Source: Erythrobacter sp.
Lineage (GTDB): Bacteria > Pseudomonadota > Alphaproteobacteria > Sphingomonadales > Sphingomonadaceae
Length of the DNA: 64,000 nucleotides
NCBI GenBank assembly: GCA_025698865.1
Contig: JAILWQ010000001.1
Span: 124,001 to 188,000 of the forward strand
Direction of reading: 5' to 3'
The notes under the pieces are model-generated. The model made no database searches. It was not told the origin of the DNA and saw only the letters and a list, made by a program, of their open reading frames with translations. Positions within the stretch are counted from its first letter, which is position 1; each line of letters opens with the position of its first letter. Made by a program: the position numbers and the translations under genes. Positions 53,720 through 61,716 of this stretch are shown here, in pieces.

Positions 53720-54520
53720 ATGCCGATCATGCGTGCTGCCTTCCTCCTGCTTGCCGCCAGCGCTGCCTTGCTTGCGCCCGCCTCGCTTTTCGCGCAGGTA
53801 GCGCAGCCGCAGGTCGAGGTGGCCGACAACCACTCGGTGCTGACCGTCAACGGCGAAGGGCGAGCCATGCGCGAGCCCGACATGGCGGTGTTCACCGCCG
53901 GAGTGACCACGCAAGGGAAGACCGCCGCCGAGGCGCTCGGCCAGAATTCGCGCGCCATGGAGCGCGTGATTGCCGAGTTGAAACGCTCAGGCATCGCCGA
54001 GCGCGATATCCAGACCAGCAACCTTTCGATCTCGCCGATCTACCGCGATCCGAATCAGGAAGCCGCCGTTCGCGCGCAGGGCGGCCAGCCCTACGTGCCG
54101 CCCTCGCCCGAAGACCAGATTCCGACGATCATCGGCTATACCGCCAACAACACGGTCTCGGTCCGCCAGCGCAGCCTGGGCGATTACGGCAAGACCATCG
54201 ACACGCTGGCAAGCGCCGGCGCGAACCAGATCAATGGCCCGGACTTCCAGATCGACGAACCCAAGCCCGCGCTCGACGAGGCGCGCCGCGACGCGGTGAA
54301 GGATGCGCGGCGCAAGGCCGAGCTGTACGCCTCCGCCGCGGGCCTCAGGATCGTGCGCGTGGTCTCGATGGCGGAGAGCGGCGGCTATTACGGCCCGCAG
54401 CCCATGGTTCGCTTCCGCGCCGAAGCGGCGATGGCCGCCCCGCCGCCGGTGGCTCCGGTCCAGCCGGGCGAGCTCGAGATGACCGCCAATGTCGCGGTCG
54501 TCTACGAACTCGCGCCCTGA
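53720..54520 (+). CDS. Exported SIMPL (DUF541) domain protein
   Basis: This 266-residue periplasmic protein has a signal peptide (AAFLLLAASAALLAPASLFAQ). The SIMPL domain follows with VNGEGRAMREPDMAVFTAGV, ALGQNSRAMERVIAELKRSG and ERDIQTSNLSISPIY, then DEARRDAVKDARRKAELYA and IVRVVSMAESGG. Such proteins include oxidative-stress-linked YggE, whose mechanism is unknown. It lies between pyrF and trpF, and the trpF start is 40 bases after its stop. Confidence 0.88.
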   Translation: MPIMRAAFLLLAASAALLAPASLFAQVAQPQVEVADNHSVLTVNGEGRAMREPDMAVFTAGVTTQGKTAAEALGQNSRAMERVIAELKRSGIAERDIQTSNLSISPIYRDPNQEAAVRAQGGQPYVPPSPEDQIPTIIGYTANNTVSVRQRSLGDYGKTIDTLASAGANQINGPDFQIDEPKPALDEARRDAVKDARRKAELYASAAGLRIVRVVSMAESGGYYGPQPMVRFRAEAAMAAPPPVAPVQPGELEMTANVAVVYELAP

Positions 54521-54560
54521 GGGTTTCGCCCGTGCAGCGCTTTGCCTAGAGGCAACCGCA

Positions 54561-55214
54561 ATGACTACGCCCTTGCCAATAGAAGTGAAGATCTGCGGGC
54601 TCTCGACGCCCGAGACCATCGACGCGGCGGTTGACGCCGGCGCCACGCATGTCGGCCTCGTCCATTACGAGAAGAGTCCGCGCCACGTCGATCTGGAGCA
54701 GGCGGCGAAGCTGCGTCGCCGCGTGCCGGAAACGGTCAAGGTCGTGCTGGTGGTCGTCGGCCTCCAGCCCGAACCGCTGACCCGTGCGTGGGAAGTGATC
54801 CGCCCTGACGTGATCCAGTTCCACGGCGGCGAGACGCCGGAATGGATGAAGCTGGTGCGCCAGCACCTGCCAGTCGAGGCGTGGCGCTCGGTCGGGCTGC
54901 GCAGCGCCGAGACGCTCGACAATTCGCGCAAGTTCATCGGCGCCGCCGACCGCCTGCTGTTCGATGCGCCGGCCAAGGCACTGCCAGGCGGCAACGGCGT
55001 GTCCTTCCGCTGGGACATCCTCGATGGGTGGGAGCCCTACATGCCGTGGATTCTCGCGGGCGGCTTGACGGCCGACAATGTGGCCGAGGCGATCCGCACG
55101 ACCGGCGCGCCGATGGTCGATGCCTCGAGCGGGCTGGAGGACGCGCCGGGCGTCAAGAACATCGGCAAGATCCGCGATTTTGTCGCCGCGATCCGGGCGA
55201 CCGCACCCGCCTGA
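54561..55214 (+). CDS. trpF: Phosphoribosylanthranilate isomerase
   Basis: TrpF isomerises N-(5'-phosphoribosyl)anthranilate in tryptophan synthesis. The 217-residue TIM barrel has [15 protein letters not shown] (catalytic Cys), [34 protein letters not shown] and [16 protein letters not shown] followed by [15 protein letters not shown]. It is the first of the trp genes here, with trpB 41 bases later. Preferred start is ATG 54561; the frame extends upstream into the SIMPL gene without similarity. Confidence 0.95.
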   Translation: MTTPLPIEVKICGLSTPETIDAAVDAGATHVGLVHYEKSPRHVDLEQAAKLRRRVPETVKVVLVVVGLQPEPLTRAWEVIRPDVIQFHGGETPEWMKLVRQHLPVEAWRSVGLRSAETLDNSRKFIGAADRLLFDAPAKALPGGNGVSFRWDILDGWEPYMPWILAGGLTADNVAEAIRTTGAPMVDASSGLEDAPGVKNIGKIRDFVAAIRATAPA

Positions 55215-55255
55215 ACGCTGGACAGGGACCCGGGCTTTTGCAAAGCGGATCGGCG

Positions 55256-56473
55256 ATGAACGATCCCCTGCCCAATTCCTTTCGCCAGATGCCGGATTCG
55301 CGCGGTCATTTCGGCGAATTCGGTGGCCGCTACGTGGCCGAGACGCTGATGCCGCTGGTCCTCGACCTGGAGCGCGAATATCGCGCGGCGCAGGCCGATC
55401 CGGCCTTCAAGGCGCAGTTCGACGACCTGCTCGAACATTACGTGGGTCGCCCCAGCCCGCTCTATTTCGCCGAGCGGCTGACCGAGGCGGTCGGCGGGGC
55501 GCAAATCTGGTTCAAGCGCGACGAGCTCAATCACACCGGCGCGCACAAGATCAACAATTGCATCGGGCAGATCCTGCTCGCCATCCGCATGGGCAAGACG
55601 CGGATCATCGCGGAGACCGGCGCGGGCCAGCACGGGGTTGCCACCGCCACGGTCTGCGCGCGTTTCGGCCTGCCCTGCGTGGTGTTCATGGGCGCCGAGG
55701 ACGTGCGCCGCCAGTCGCCCAACGTATTCCGCATGAAGCTGCTCGGCGCCGAAGTCCGCCCGGTTACGAGCGGGCGCGGCACACTGAAGGACGCGATGAA
55801 CGAGGCGCTGCGCGACTGGGTCGCGAACGTGGCCGACACCTTCTACATCATCGGCACCGCTGCCGGCCCGCATCCCTATCCCGAGCTGGTGCGCGATTTC
55901 CAGAGCGTGATCGGCAAGGAAGCGCGCCAGCAGATGCAGGACCGCATCGGCCGCCTGCCCGATCTGCTCGTGGCCGCGATTGGCGGGGGCAGCAACGCGC
56001 TCGGCCTGTTCCACCCCTTCCTCGACGATGCGGACGTCAGGATGCTCGGCGTCGAGGCGGCGGGGCACGGCCTCGACGGCAACGAGCACGCCGCCAGCCT
56101 GCTCGGCGGCTTCCCCGGTGTGCTCCACGGCAACCGCACCTATCTGTTGCAGGACGAGGACGGCCAGATCACCGAGGGCCACTCGATCAGCGCAGGGCTG
56201 GACTATCCCGGCATCGGCCCCGAACACGCCTGGCTCAAAGACACCGGCCGCGTCGAATACACCGCCGTGACGGACGAGGAAGCGCTGGAAGCCTTCCAGC
56301 TCCTCTGCCGCACCGAGGGCATCATTCCCGCCCTCGAGCCGAGTCACGCCATCGCGGCGGTCGCCAAGCGGGCCAAGGAGATGGACAAGGACAGCGTAAT
56401 CCTCGCCAACCTCTGCGGCCGCGGCGACAAGGACATCTTCACCGTGGCCGAACGGCTTGGGGTGGAAATCTAA
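55256..56473 (+). CDS. trpB: Tryptophan synthase beta chain
   Basis: TrpB joins indole and serine using pyridoxal phosphate. The 405-residue product has [11 protein letters not shown], the PLP Lys in [41 protein letters not shown] and [13 protein letters not shown]. The start is ATG 55256. The stop TAA (56471-56473) is one base before the left 36-bp inverted repeat of the DUF559 cassette, so the cassette separates trpB from trpA. Confidence 0.97.
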   Translation: MNDPLPNSFRQMPDSRGHFGEFGGRYVAETLMPLVLDLEREYRAAQADPAFKAQFDDLLEHYVGRPSPLYFAERLTEAVGGAQIWFKRDELNHTGAHKINNCIGQILLAIRMGKTRIIAETGAGQHGVATATVCARFGLPCVVFMGAEDVRRQSPNVFRMKLLGAEVRPVTSGRGTLKDAMNEALRDWVANVADTFYIIGTAAGPHPYPELVRDFQSVIGKEARQQMQDRIGRLPDLLVAAIGGGSNALGLFHPFLDDADVRMLGVEAAGHGLDGNEHAASLLGGFPGVLHGNRTYLLQDEDGQITEGHSISAGLDYPGIGPEHAWLKDTGRVEYTAVTDEEALEAFQLLCRTEGIIPALEPSHAIAAVAKRAKEMDKDSVILANLCGRGDKDIFTVAERLGVEI

Positions 56474-56474
56474 A

Positions 56475-56510
56475 CCCTCTCCCCTTCAGGGGAGAGGGTT
56501 GGGAGAGGGG
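56475..56510 (+). repeat. Left arm of 36-bp inverted repeat, with internal palindrome
   Basis: This arm is the exact reverse complement of 56876-56911. Its first 24 bases form a perfect 10-pair hairpin CCCTCTCCCC/GGGGAGAGGG with loop TTCA. The last 12 bases are TTGGGAGAGGGG and end one base before the DUF559 ATG, so they act as its Shine-Dalgarno region. Confidence 0.95.
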
Positions 56511-56511
56511 C

Positions 56512-56919
56512 ATGCGAGACGCCGATCTCACGAAACGCGCGCGCGAAATGCGCAAAGCCATGCCAGAGCCGGAAACGCGGCTCTGGCTTGCGCTGCGGGC
56601 GAAGCGGTTCGACGCTATCAAGTTCCGCAGGCAGAAGGTGATACAGGATGCGGATCATCGCTACATCGTCGATTTCGCCGCCAACGATCCCAAACTGGTG
56701 ATCGAAGTCGACGGCGACACGCATCAGGGACGCGAGCTTTACGATGCGCGTCGGTCGGAATTTCTGAGAGAGCGGGGATACCGCGTCATCAGATTTTCGA
56801 ATTCGGACGTAATGGACAATCTGGAAGGGGTATTGGTGCGTTTAGCGGAAGCGATCGACGAGATGCGGGGGGCGCCCCCTCTCCCAACCCTCTCCCCTGA
56901 AGGGGAGAGGGCCATATGA
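56512..56919 (+). CDS. DUF559 (Vsr-like endonuclease fold) protein
   Basis: This 135-residue protein belongs to the DUF559 family, whose fold is that of very-short-patch-repair (PD-(D/E)xK) endonucleases. Visible blocks are KRAREMRKAMPEPETRLWLA, FDAIKFRRQKVIQ, YIVDFAANDPKLVIEVDGD (acidic active-site candidates) and ERGYRVIRFSNSDVMDNLEGV. The last residues, [14 protein letters not shown], are encoded by the right inverted repeat. The ATG follows a GGGAGAGGGG Shine-Dalgarno supplied by the left repeat. The stop overlaps the trpA start by four bases (ATGA). The nuclease role is family inference. It has no known part in tryptophan synthesis. Confidence 0.88.
   Translation: MRDADLTKRAREMRKAMPEPETRLWLALRAKRFDAIKFRRQKVIQDADHRYIVDFAANDPKLVIEVDGDTHQGRELYDARRSEFLRERGYRVIRFSNSDVMDNLEGVLVRLAEAIDEMRGAPPLPTLSPEGERAI
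56876..56911 (-). repeat. Right arm of 36-bp inverted repeat, with internal palindrome
   Basis: This arm is the exact reverse complement of 56475-56510. Its last 24 bases form the hairpin CCCTCTCCCC/GGGGAGAGGG with loop TGAA. The purine arm ends four bases before the trpA ATG and is the only plausible trpA Shine-Dalgarno, so it is paired when the hairpin forms. Confidence 0.95.
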
Positions 56920-57707
56920 ATCGCCTCTCCTCGGCTTTCGGCAAGCCCCGCCCCGCCCTCGTCTGCTTCCTCACCGCGGGTGACGGCGACACCGCGGCCA
57001 ATCTCGACGCTCTGGTCGAGGGCGGCGCGGACGTGATCGAGCTGGGAATGCCGTTCACCGATCCGATGGCGGACGGTCCGGCGATCCAGAACGCCAACAT
57101 CCGCGCGCTCGGCAAGGGCACGACCACGGCCGACGTCTTCGCCATCGCTTCCGCCTTCCGCGCGCGGCATCCCGATGTACCGCTGGTGCTGATGGGCTAC
57201 GCCAATCCGATGGTGCGGCGCGGGCCGGAGTGGTTCGCGGACCAGTGCCGCGCGGCGGGCGTCGACGGCGTGATCTGCGTCGACATCCCGCCCGAGGAGG
57301 ACGAAGCGCTCGGCCCGGCCCTGCGCGCTGCCGGGATCGCCCCGATCCGCCTCGCCACGCCGACCACCGACGAAAAGCGCCTGCCGCAGGTGATCGCGGG
57401 CAGCGAGGGCTTCCTCTACTACGTCTCGGTCGCCGGCATCACCGGCAAGCAGCAGGCCGCGCAAGGCTCGATCGAGGACGCGGTGGCGATCCTCAAATCC
57501 GCGACCGATCTGCCGGTGGCGGTCGGTTTCGGCGTGCGGACACCCGAACAGGCGGGCGCGATCGCGCGGGTCGCCGATAGCGTGGTGGTCGGCTCCGCGC
57601 TGGTCGAGCTGGTCGGCGAACACGGGGCCGACGCGCCCCGCCATGTGCGCGAACTCACCGCCAGTCTTGCGGACGCCGTGCATTCTGCGGCAAAGGGCGC
57701 CGCATGA
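56916..57707 (+). CDS. trpA: Tryptophan synthase alpha chain
   Basis: TrpA cleaves indole-3-glycerol phosphate and channels indole to TrpB. The 263-residue TIM barrel has [20 protein letters not shown], the catalytic Glu in [31 protein letters not shown] (catalytic Asp) and [13 protein letters not shown]. The start overlaps the DUF559 stop (ATGA), and the only ribosome-binding site (GGGGAGAGG) belongs to the inverted repeat. The accD start overlaps its stop by four bases. Confidence 0.96.
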   Translation: MNRLSSAFGKPRPALVCFLTAGDGDTAANLDALVEGGADVIELGMPFTDPMADGPAIQNANIRALGKGTTTADVFAIASAFRARHPDVPLVLMGYANPMVRRGPEWFADQCRAAGVDGVICVDIPPEEDEALGPALRAAGIAPIRLATPTTDEKRLPQVIAGSEGFLYYVSVAGITGKQQAAQGSIEDAVAILKSATDLPVAVGFGVRTPEQAGAIARVADSVVVGSALVELVGEHGADAPRHVRELTASLADAVHSAAKGAA

Positions 57708-58552
57708 ACTGGTTCAACCGCGTCCGCAATTCGCTGTCCTTCCTCCCCAAGCGGGCGAGCGAGAAGGATCTCTGGATCAAATGCCCGTCCTGCCAGGAGA
57801 TGATCTTCGCGCAGGAATATCACGAGAACGACGACGTCTGCCCGCGCTGCGAGCATCACGGTCGCATCGGCGCCGACCGGCGGCTCGAGCTGCTGCTGGA
57901 CGAGGGCTACTCCGTGCTCGACCAGCCCGAGGTGCGCGAGGACCCGCTCAAGTTCAAGGATACGGCGAAATACACCGACCGCCTGAAAAAGGCGCGCGCC
58001 AAGAGCCCGCACAAGGACGCCTTCGTCACCGGCTCGGGCGCGATCGACGGCCATCCGGCGGTGGTCGGCGTGCAGGACTTCACCTTCATGGGCGGCAGCA
58101 TGGGCATGGCGGTCGGCACCGCCTTCTGCGAGGGCGCCGAGGAAGCGCTGAAGCGCCGCTGTCCCTATATCGTCGTGACCGCGGCGGGCGGCGCGCGGAT
58201 GCAGGAGGGCATTCTCAGCCTGATGCAGATGCCCAAGGCGACCGTGATGACGCGGCGGCTGAAGGAAGCGGGCCTGCCCTATGTCGTGGTGCTGACCGAT
58301 CCGACCACCGGCGGCGTGACCGCGAGCTACGCCATGCTCGGCGATCTCCACATTGCCGAGCCGGGTGCGCTTATCGGCTTTGCCGGACAGCGCGTGATCA
58401 AGGACACGATCCGCGAGCAGTTGCCCGATGGGTTCCAGCGCGCCGAATACCTGCACAAGCACGGCATGGTCGACATGGTGGTCCACCGCCACGACCTGAA
58501 GGCGACGCTGGCAACGGTGCTCGACTATCTGCAACCGCGCAAGGCGGCGTAG
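57704..58552 (+). CDS. accD: Acetyl-CoA carboxylase carboxyltransferase subunit beta
   Basis: AccD forms the carboxyltransferase with AccA and makes malonyl-CoA. The 282-residue product has the N-terminal zinc ribbon with Cys pairs in KCPSCQEM and [29 protein letters not shown], and [19 protein letters not shown] plus [20 protein letters not shown] in the crotonase-like core. It overlaps trpA by four bases, and folC follows at once. Confidence 0.96.
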   Translation: MNWFNRVRNSLSFLPKRASEKDLWIKCPSCQEMIFAQEYHENDDVCPRCEHHGRIGADRRLELLLDEGYSVLDQPEVREDPLKFKDTAKYTDRLKKARAKSPHKDAFVTGSGAIDGHPAVVGVQDFTFMGGSMGMAVGTAFCEGAEEALKRRCPYIVVTAAGGARMQEGILSLMQMPKATVMTRRLKEAGLPYVVVLTDPTTGGVTASYAMLGDLHIAEPGALIGFAGQRVIKDTIREQLPDGFQRAEYLHKHGMVDMVVHRHDLKATLATVLDYLQPRKAA

Positions 58553-58556
58553 GCCC

Positions 58557-59846
58557 CTGCGCGACTTCGCCCGATCGGACAGCCCGGCCGTTCAGGCCCA
58601 GCTCGACCGGCTGGCCGCGCTCAGCGTGCCGCAGGGGCGGCTCGGCCTCGACACGATCCGGACGCTGCTGTCGCGGCTGGGCGATCCGCACCTCGCCTTG
58701 CCGCCGGTGTTCCATGTCGCCGGGACCAACGGCAAGGGCTCGGTCTGCGCTTTCTTGCGCGCCATGCTGGAAGCCGACGGCAAGCGCGTTCACGTCACCA
58801 CCAGCCCACATCTGGTGCGCTACAACGAGCGCATCCAGGTGGCGGGCGAGCTGATCGGGGACGAGCGGCTGGCCCAGTTGCTCGCCGAAGTTCTCGATGC
58901 GGGCGAGGATCTGGCGCCGAGCTTCTTCGAGGTCACCATCGCCGCCGCCTTCGCAGAATTCGCCCGCGTCCCCGCCGATGCCTGCGTGGTCGAGGTCGGC
59001 CTGGGGGGCCGCTTCGACGCGACGAATGTCCTGCCTGCCCCCGCCGCCTGCGGGATCGCGGCGCTCGGCATCGATCACGAGCGCTTCCTGCTCGCGCCCG
59101 AGGGAGGTACGCCCGAGGTTCCGCTGGCACGCATCGCCTTCGAGAAGTCGGGCATCGCCAAGCAGGGCTGCTCGCTGGTCACGCTGTCCTATCCGCCCGA
59201 GGCGGAGCTGGAGATCGAGCGCGCCGCCATGACACACGGCGCGCCGCTGGCGATGCGCGGTCGCGACTGGTCCTTGAGCGCGAGCGGCACCGCGCTCCAC
59301 TACGCCGACCGTCACGGCGAGCTCGTCCTGCCGCTGCCCAGCCTGCCTGGCGCGCATCAGGCGGAGAACGCTGCGCTCGCCGTCGCCATGCTGCGCCATC
59401 AGGACCATGTGTCGGTTTCGCGCGATGCCATGGCGCAGGGCATACGCGCGGCGCGCTGGCCCGCGCGGCTGCAACGCCTCGCTCCCGGCCCGCTCACCGG
59501 CGACCGGGTGATCTGGCTCGATGGCGGGCACAATCCCAGCGCCGGCGAAGCGCTTGCCCGGCATTTCGCGGGCGAGCGGCTGCATCTCGTCGTCGGAATG
59601 CTGGAGGCGAAGGACCCTGCCGCCCTGACGACGCCCTTGCGCGACAACATCGCCTCGATCACGGTCGTTCCAGTGCCGGGGCACGACTGGCATCCGGCGA
59701 GCGCCTTCGGACCCACTGCCCGCCCGGCCGAGAACGTGCCGCAGGCGTTGGCCGCCCTCCCCAATGACGGCCTGCCGGTGCTCGTCTCCGGCTCGCTCTA
59801 TCTGGCGGGCGAAGTGCTGCGGCTCAACAGGGAAGTGCCGACCTAG
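58557..59846 (+). CDS. folC: Folylpolyglutamate synthase/dihydrofolate synthase
   Basis: FolC adds glutamate to dihydropteroate and folates. It has the ATP P-loop VAGTNGKGSVCAFLRAM, TSPHLVRYNERIQV, VEVGLGGRFDATNV, GIDHERFL and WLDGGHNPSAGEAL. From GTG 58626 the product has 406 residues. The in-frame stretch before it (58557-58625) reads RDFARSDSPAVQAQLDRLAA, which looks like the normal FolC N-terminus. No ATG, GTG or TTG lies upstream in frame. I therefore propose CTG 58557, four bases after the accD stop, giving 429 residues. GTG 58626 is the alternative. The stop shares CTAG with the convergent AmpG-like gene. Confidence 0.82.
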   Translation: MRDFARSDSPAVQAQLDRLAALSVPQGRLGLDTIRTLLSRLGDPHLALPPVFHVAGTNGKGSVCAFLRAMLEADGKRVHVTTSPHLVRYNERIQVAGELIGDERLAQLLAEVLDAGEDLAPSFFEVTIAAAFAEFARVPADACVVEVGLGGRFDATNVLPAPAACGIAALGIDHERFLLAPEGGTPEVPLARIAFEKSGIAKQGCSLVTLSYPPEAELEIERAAMTHGAPLAMRGRDWSLSASGTALHYADRHGELVLPLPSLPGAHQAENAALAVAMLRHQDHVSVSRDAMAQGIRAARWPARLQRLAPGPLTGDRVIWLDGGHNPSAGEALARHFAGERLHLVVGMLEAKDPAALTTPLRDNIASITVVPVPGHDWHPASAFGPTARPAENVPQALAALPNDGLPVLVSGSLYLAGEVLRLNREVPT

Positions 59847-61645
59847 CCCGCATCGGGCGCGACCACCCCGCTTCTCGCTCCGGCCCGATGCTCGCGGATC
59901 CATTCGAGGATGCAGAGCACCACCGCCACGAAGCCGATCAGCATGGTGAAGATGAACACGTCGTAATAGCCGCGTTCCTCGATCATCTCGCCCAGCGCCC
60001 CGCGCCCCAGCGTGCCGACCAACAGAGTGAGCGAGGCGAGCAGCGCATACTGCACCGCGCTGTAGCCCTTGGCGACGATCGAACTGAGCCAGGCGATATA
60101 GGCGGCCCCGGCAATGCCGATGGCAAGGTTCTCGCCCCCGATCACGATCATCAGCCGCGCCAGCCGGTCGCTGCCGCCCGGAAACTGGTTGACCGCCCAG
60201 GTGAAACCGATCGCATCGCTCACCACTTGCATGGCCCCGCCGCCCCTCGCGAGGTCGGCGTAGAGAAGGTTGGTCACCGCCGCGAGGAACGCGCCGAGCG
60301 TCAGCGTGAACATCCGCCCGATCGCGGTGATCATCCAGCCGCCCAGCGCGAGGCCGAGAATGATCGCGCCGACGCCGAAGAACTTGGAAGCCACCGCCAC
60401 CTCGTCGAGCGTGTATTCGAGCTCGCCGAGATAGAAGGGATAGGCGAAGGTGCCCCAGATTGCGTCGGTGATGCGGTAGGTCAGCACCAGCGCCAGCACG
60501 AGCACGATCGACCAGCCCATCCGGCCCACGAACTCGACCAGCGGCAGCAACAGCGCGCGATAGAGCTGATCGAGGATCAGCCCGTCATGCCTGTCCGCCA
60601 CCCGGCCTTCGCGGATCACGTGCCGCCCGTCGCGCTTCAGCCGGACCAGCCATGCGGCGATGGCGGCGGGAACGACGATGGTCGCCATGATGACCAGCGG
60701 CCCCATGACCGTGGTGAATTCGGTGACGTCGGGCCGCCCTTCCTCGTTCAGGGCGAACATGCCGAGCAGGAAATTGGGGTCGATCACCCAGCTCGATCCG
60801 AAGACCGAGATCGAGGAAGTCGTCATCAGCGGAATGAAGCCGCCCAGCGCGCGGATCATGAAGATCACCATGATCACGATCGCCCAGCCCCACAGCAGGC
60901 CGACCGCGAGCAGCGCGCGGTTGCGGATGCGCGGTTCGAGCTCGCCGGCCTCGTAGAGCTCGGCCGTGCGCTCGGCGTGTTCGCTCATCGCCGCGGCCCG
61001 GTCGACATCGGCGTCGGGCGCGAACAGACCGGCGACCCCGATCGCGAGCATGATGACACCCATCACCACATAGGTCTGCGGCCAGCCGATCCGCTCGGCG
61101 ATGATGAGGCCGAGCGCCCCGCCCACCAGCGCGGCAAGGCGGAAGCCCATTTGCGTGACGGTCGAGAGGATGTCGATCGTCGCCTCCTCATCCGCCACGT
61201 CGATCCGCCAGGCGTTGATGACGATGTCCTGCGTGGCGCTGGCGAAGGCGCCGATCCCCGCGAGCAGGCTGAACCAGCCGAGCTGCGTGCCCGGATCGAG
61301 CAGGCTCATCGTCACCAGAATGACGCCGAGCAGCAATTGCATGGGCGCGATCCACTGCTTGCGCTTGCCGAGCTTGCGCAGCGCCGGAATGTCCACCCGG
61401 TCGACCAGCGGCGACCAGAGGAACTGGAAGGCATAGGCAAGCCCGATGAGCGAGAAGACGCCCATCGTCTCGAGGTCGACCTCCGCCTCGGTCAGCCAGG
61501 CGTAGAGCGTGCCTAGGAACAGCGCGAAGGGCAGTCCGCTGGCAAAGCCGAACACGGCCATGAATGCCGTCTTGCGGTTGCGCAGGGCCAGTCCGAGAGC
61601 ACGCCATTTCGATGGTTTTCCTGTCGCCGCTCCCGCTTCGGCCAT
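59843..61645 (-). CDS. AmpG-like muropeptide MFS permease
   Basis: This major-facilitator transporter of 600 residues is longer than E. coli AmpG (491). The N-terminal half shows FGFASGLPFALFLGTLYAWL and the AmpG pattern LAYAFQFLWSPLVDRVDIP and ASATQDIVINAWRID. The C-terminal half has ALGGWMITAIGRM and IGGENLAIGIAGAAYIAWLS. About 14 helices are predicted by eye, with a long loop near residues 215-250. It would import GlcNAc-anhydro-muropeptides for recycling; LD-carboxypeptidase and a MurC/Mpl-like ligase are also in the window. The divergent Rieske gene starts 71 bases away. Confidence 0.87.
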   Translation of the reverse strand: MAEAGAATGKPSKWRALGLALRNRKTAFMAVFGFASGLPFALFLGTLYAWLTEAEVDLETMGVFSLIGLAYAFQFLWSPLVDRVDIPALRKLGKRKQWIAPMQLLLGVILVTMSLLDPGTQLGWFSLLAGIGAFASATQDIVINAWRIDVADEEATIDILSTVTQMGFRLAALVGGALGLIIAERIGWPQTYVVMGVIMLAIGVAGLFAPDADVDRAAAMSEHAERTAELYEAGELEPRIRNRALLAVGLLWGWAIVIMVIFMIRALGGFIPLMTTSSISVFGSSWVIDPNFLLGMFALNEEGRPDVTEFTTVMGPLVIMATIVVPAAIAAWLVRLKRDGRHVIREGRVADRHDGLILDQLYRALLLPLVEFVGRMGWSIVLVLALVLTYRITDAIWGTFAYPFYLGELEYTLDEVAVASKFFGVGAIILGLALGGWMITAIGRMFTLTLGAFLAAVTNLLYADLARGGGAMQVVSDAIGFTWAVNQFPGGSDRLARLMIVIGGENLAIGIAGAAYIAWLSSIVAKGYSAVQYALLASLTLLVGTLGRGALGEMIEERGYYDVFIFTMLIGFVAVVLCILEWIREHRAGARSGVVAPDAG

Positions 61646-61716
61646 ACGCTAACGTCCTTCCAATTCCGGTAATTTTTTGCGACCCTAGCGCGTCTGGGAT
61701 GAAAGGAACAGGAACG

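Larger units (their letters stand above)
56475..56911. mobile_element. Putative DUF559 cassette with 36-bp inverted-repeat ends
   Basis: A 437-base unit lies exactly between the trpB stop (56473) and the trpA start (56916). Its ends are perfect 36-base inverted repeats (56475-56510 and 56876-56911), and its only gene encodes a DUF559 nuclease-like protein. No transposase and no target duplication is evident. It resembles the REP-plus-endonuclease arrangement more than an insertion sequence. That it moves is an inference from structure; the empty site in relatives would test it. Confidence 0.5.

Noticed and set aside
56475-56510. The palindrome as a simple trpB terminator
   Set aside because: The hairpin is strong, but no T run follows, the same sequence appears inverted 365 bases later, and trpA depends on the same transcript.
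56457-56900. A second frame across the DUF559 cassette that reads PSPLQGRGLGEG at its start
   Set aside because: It is an alternative-frame reading of the palindromic arm. The DUF559 frame has the conserved family blocks and proper start and stop.
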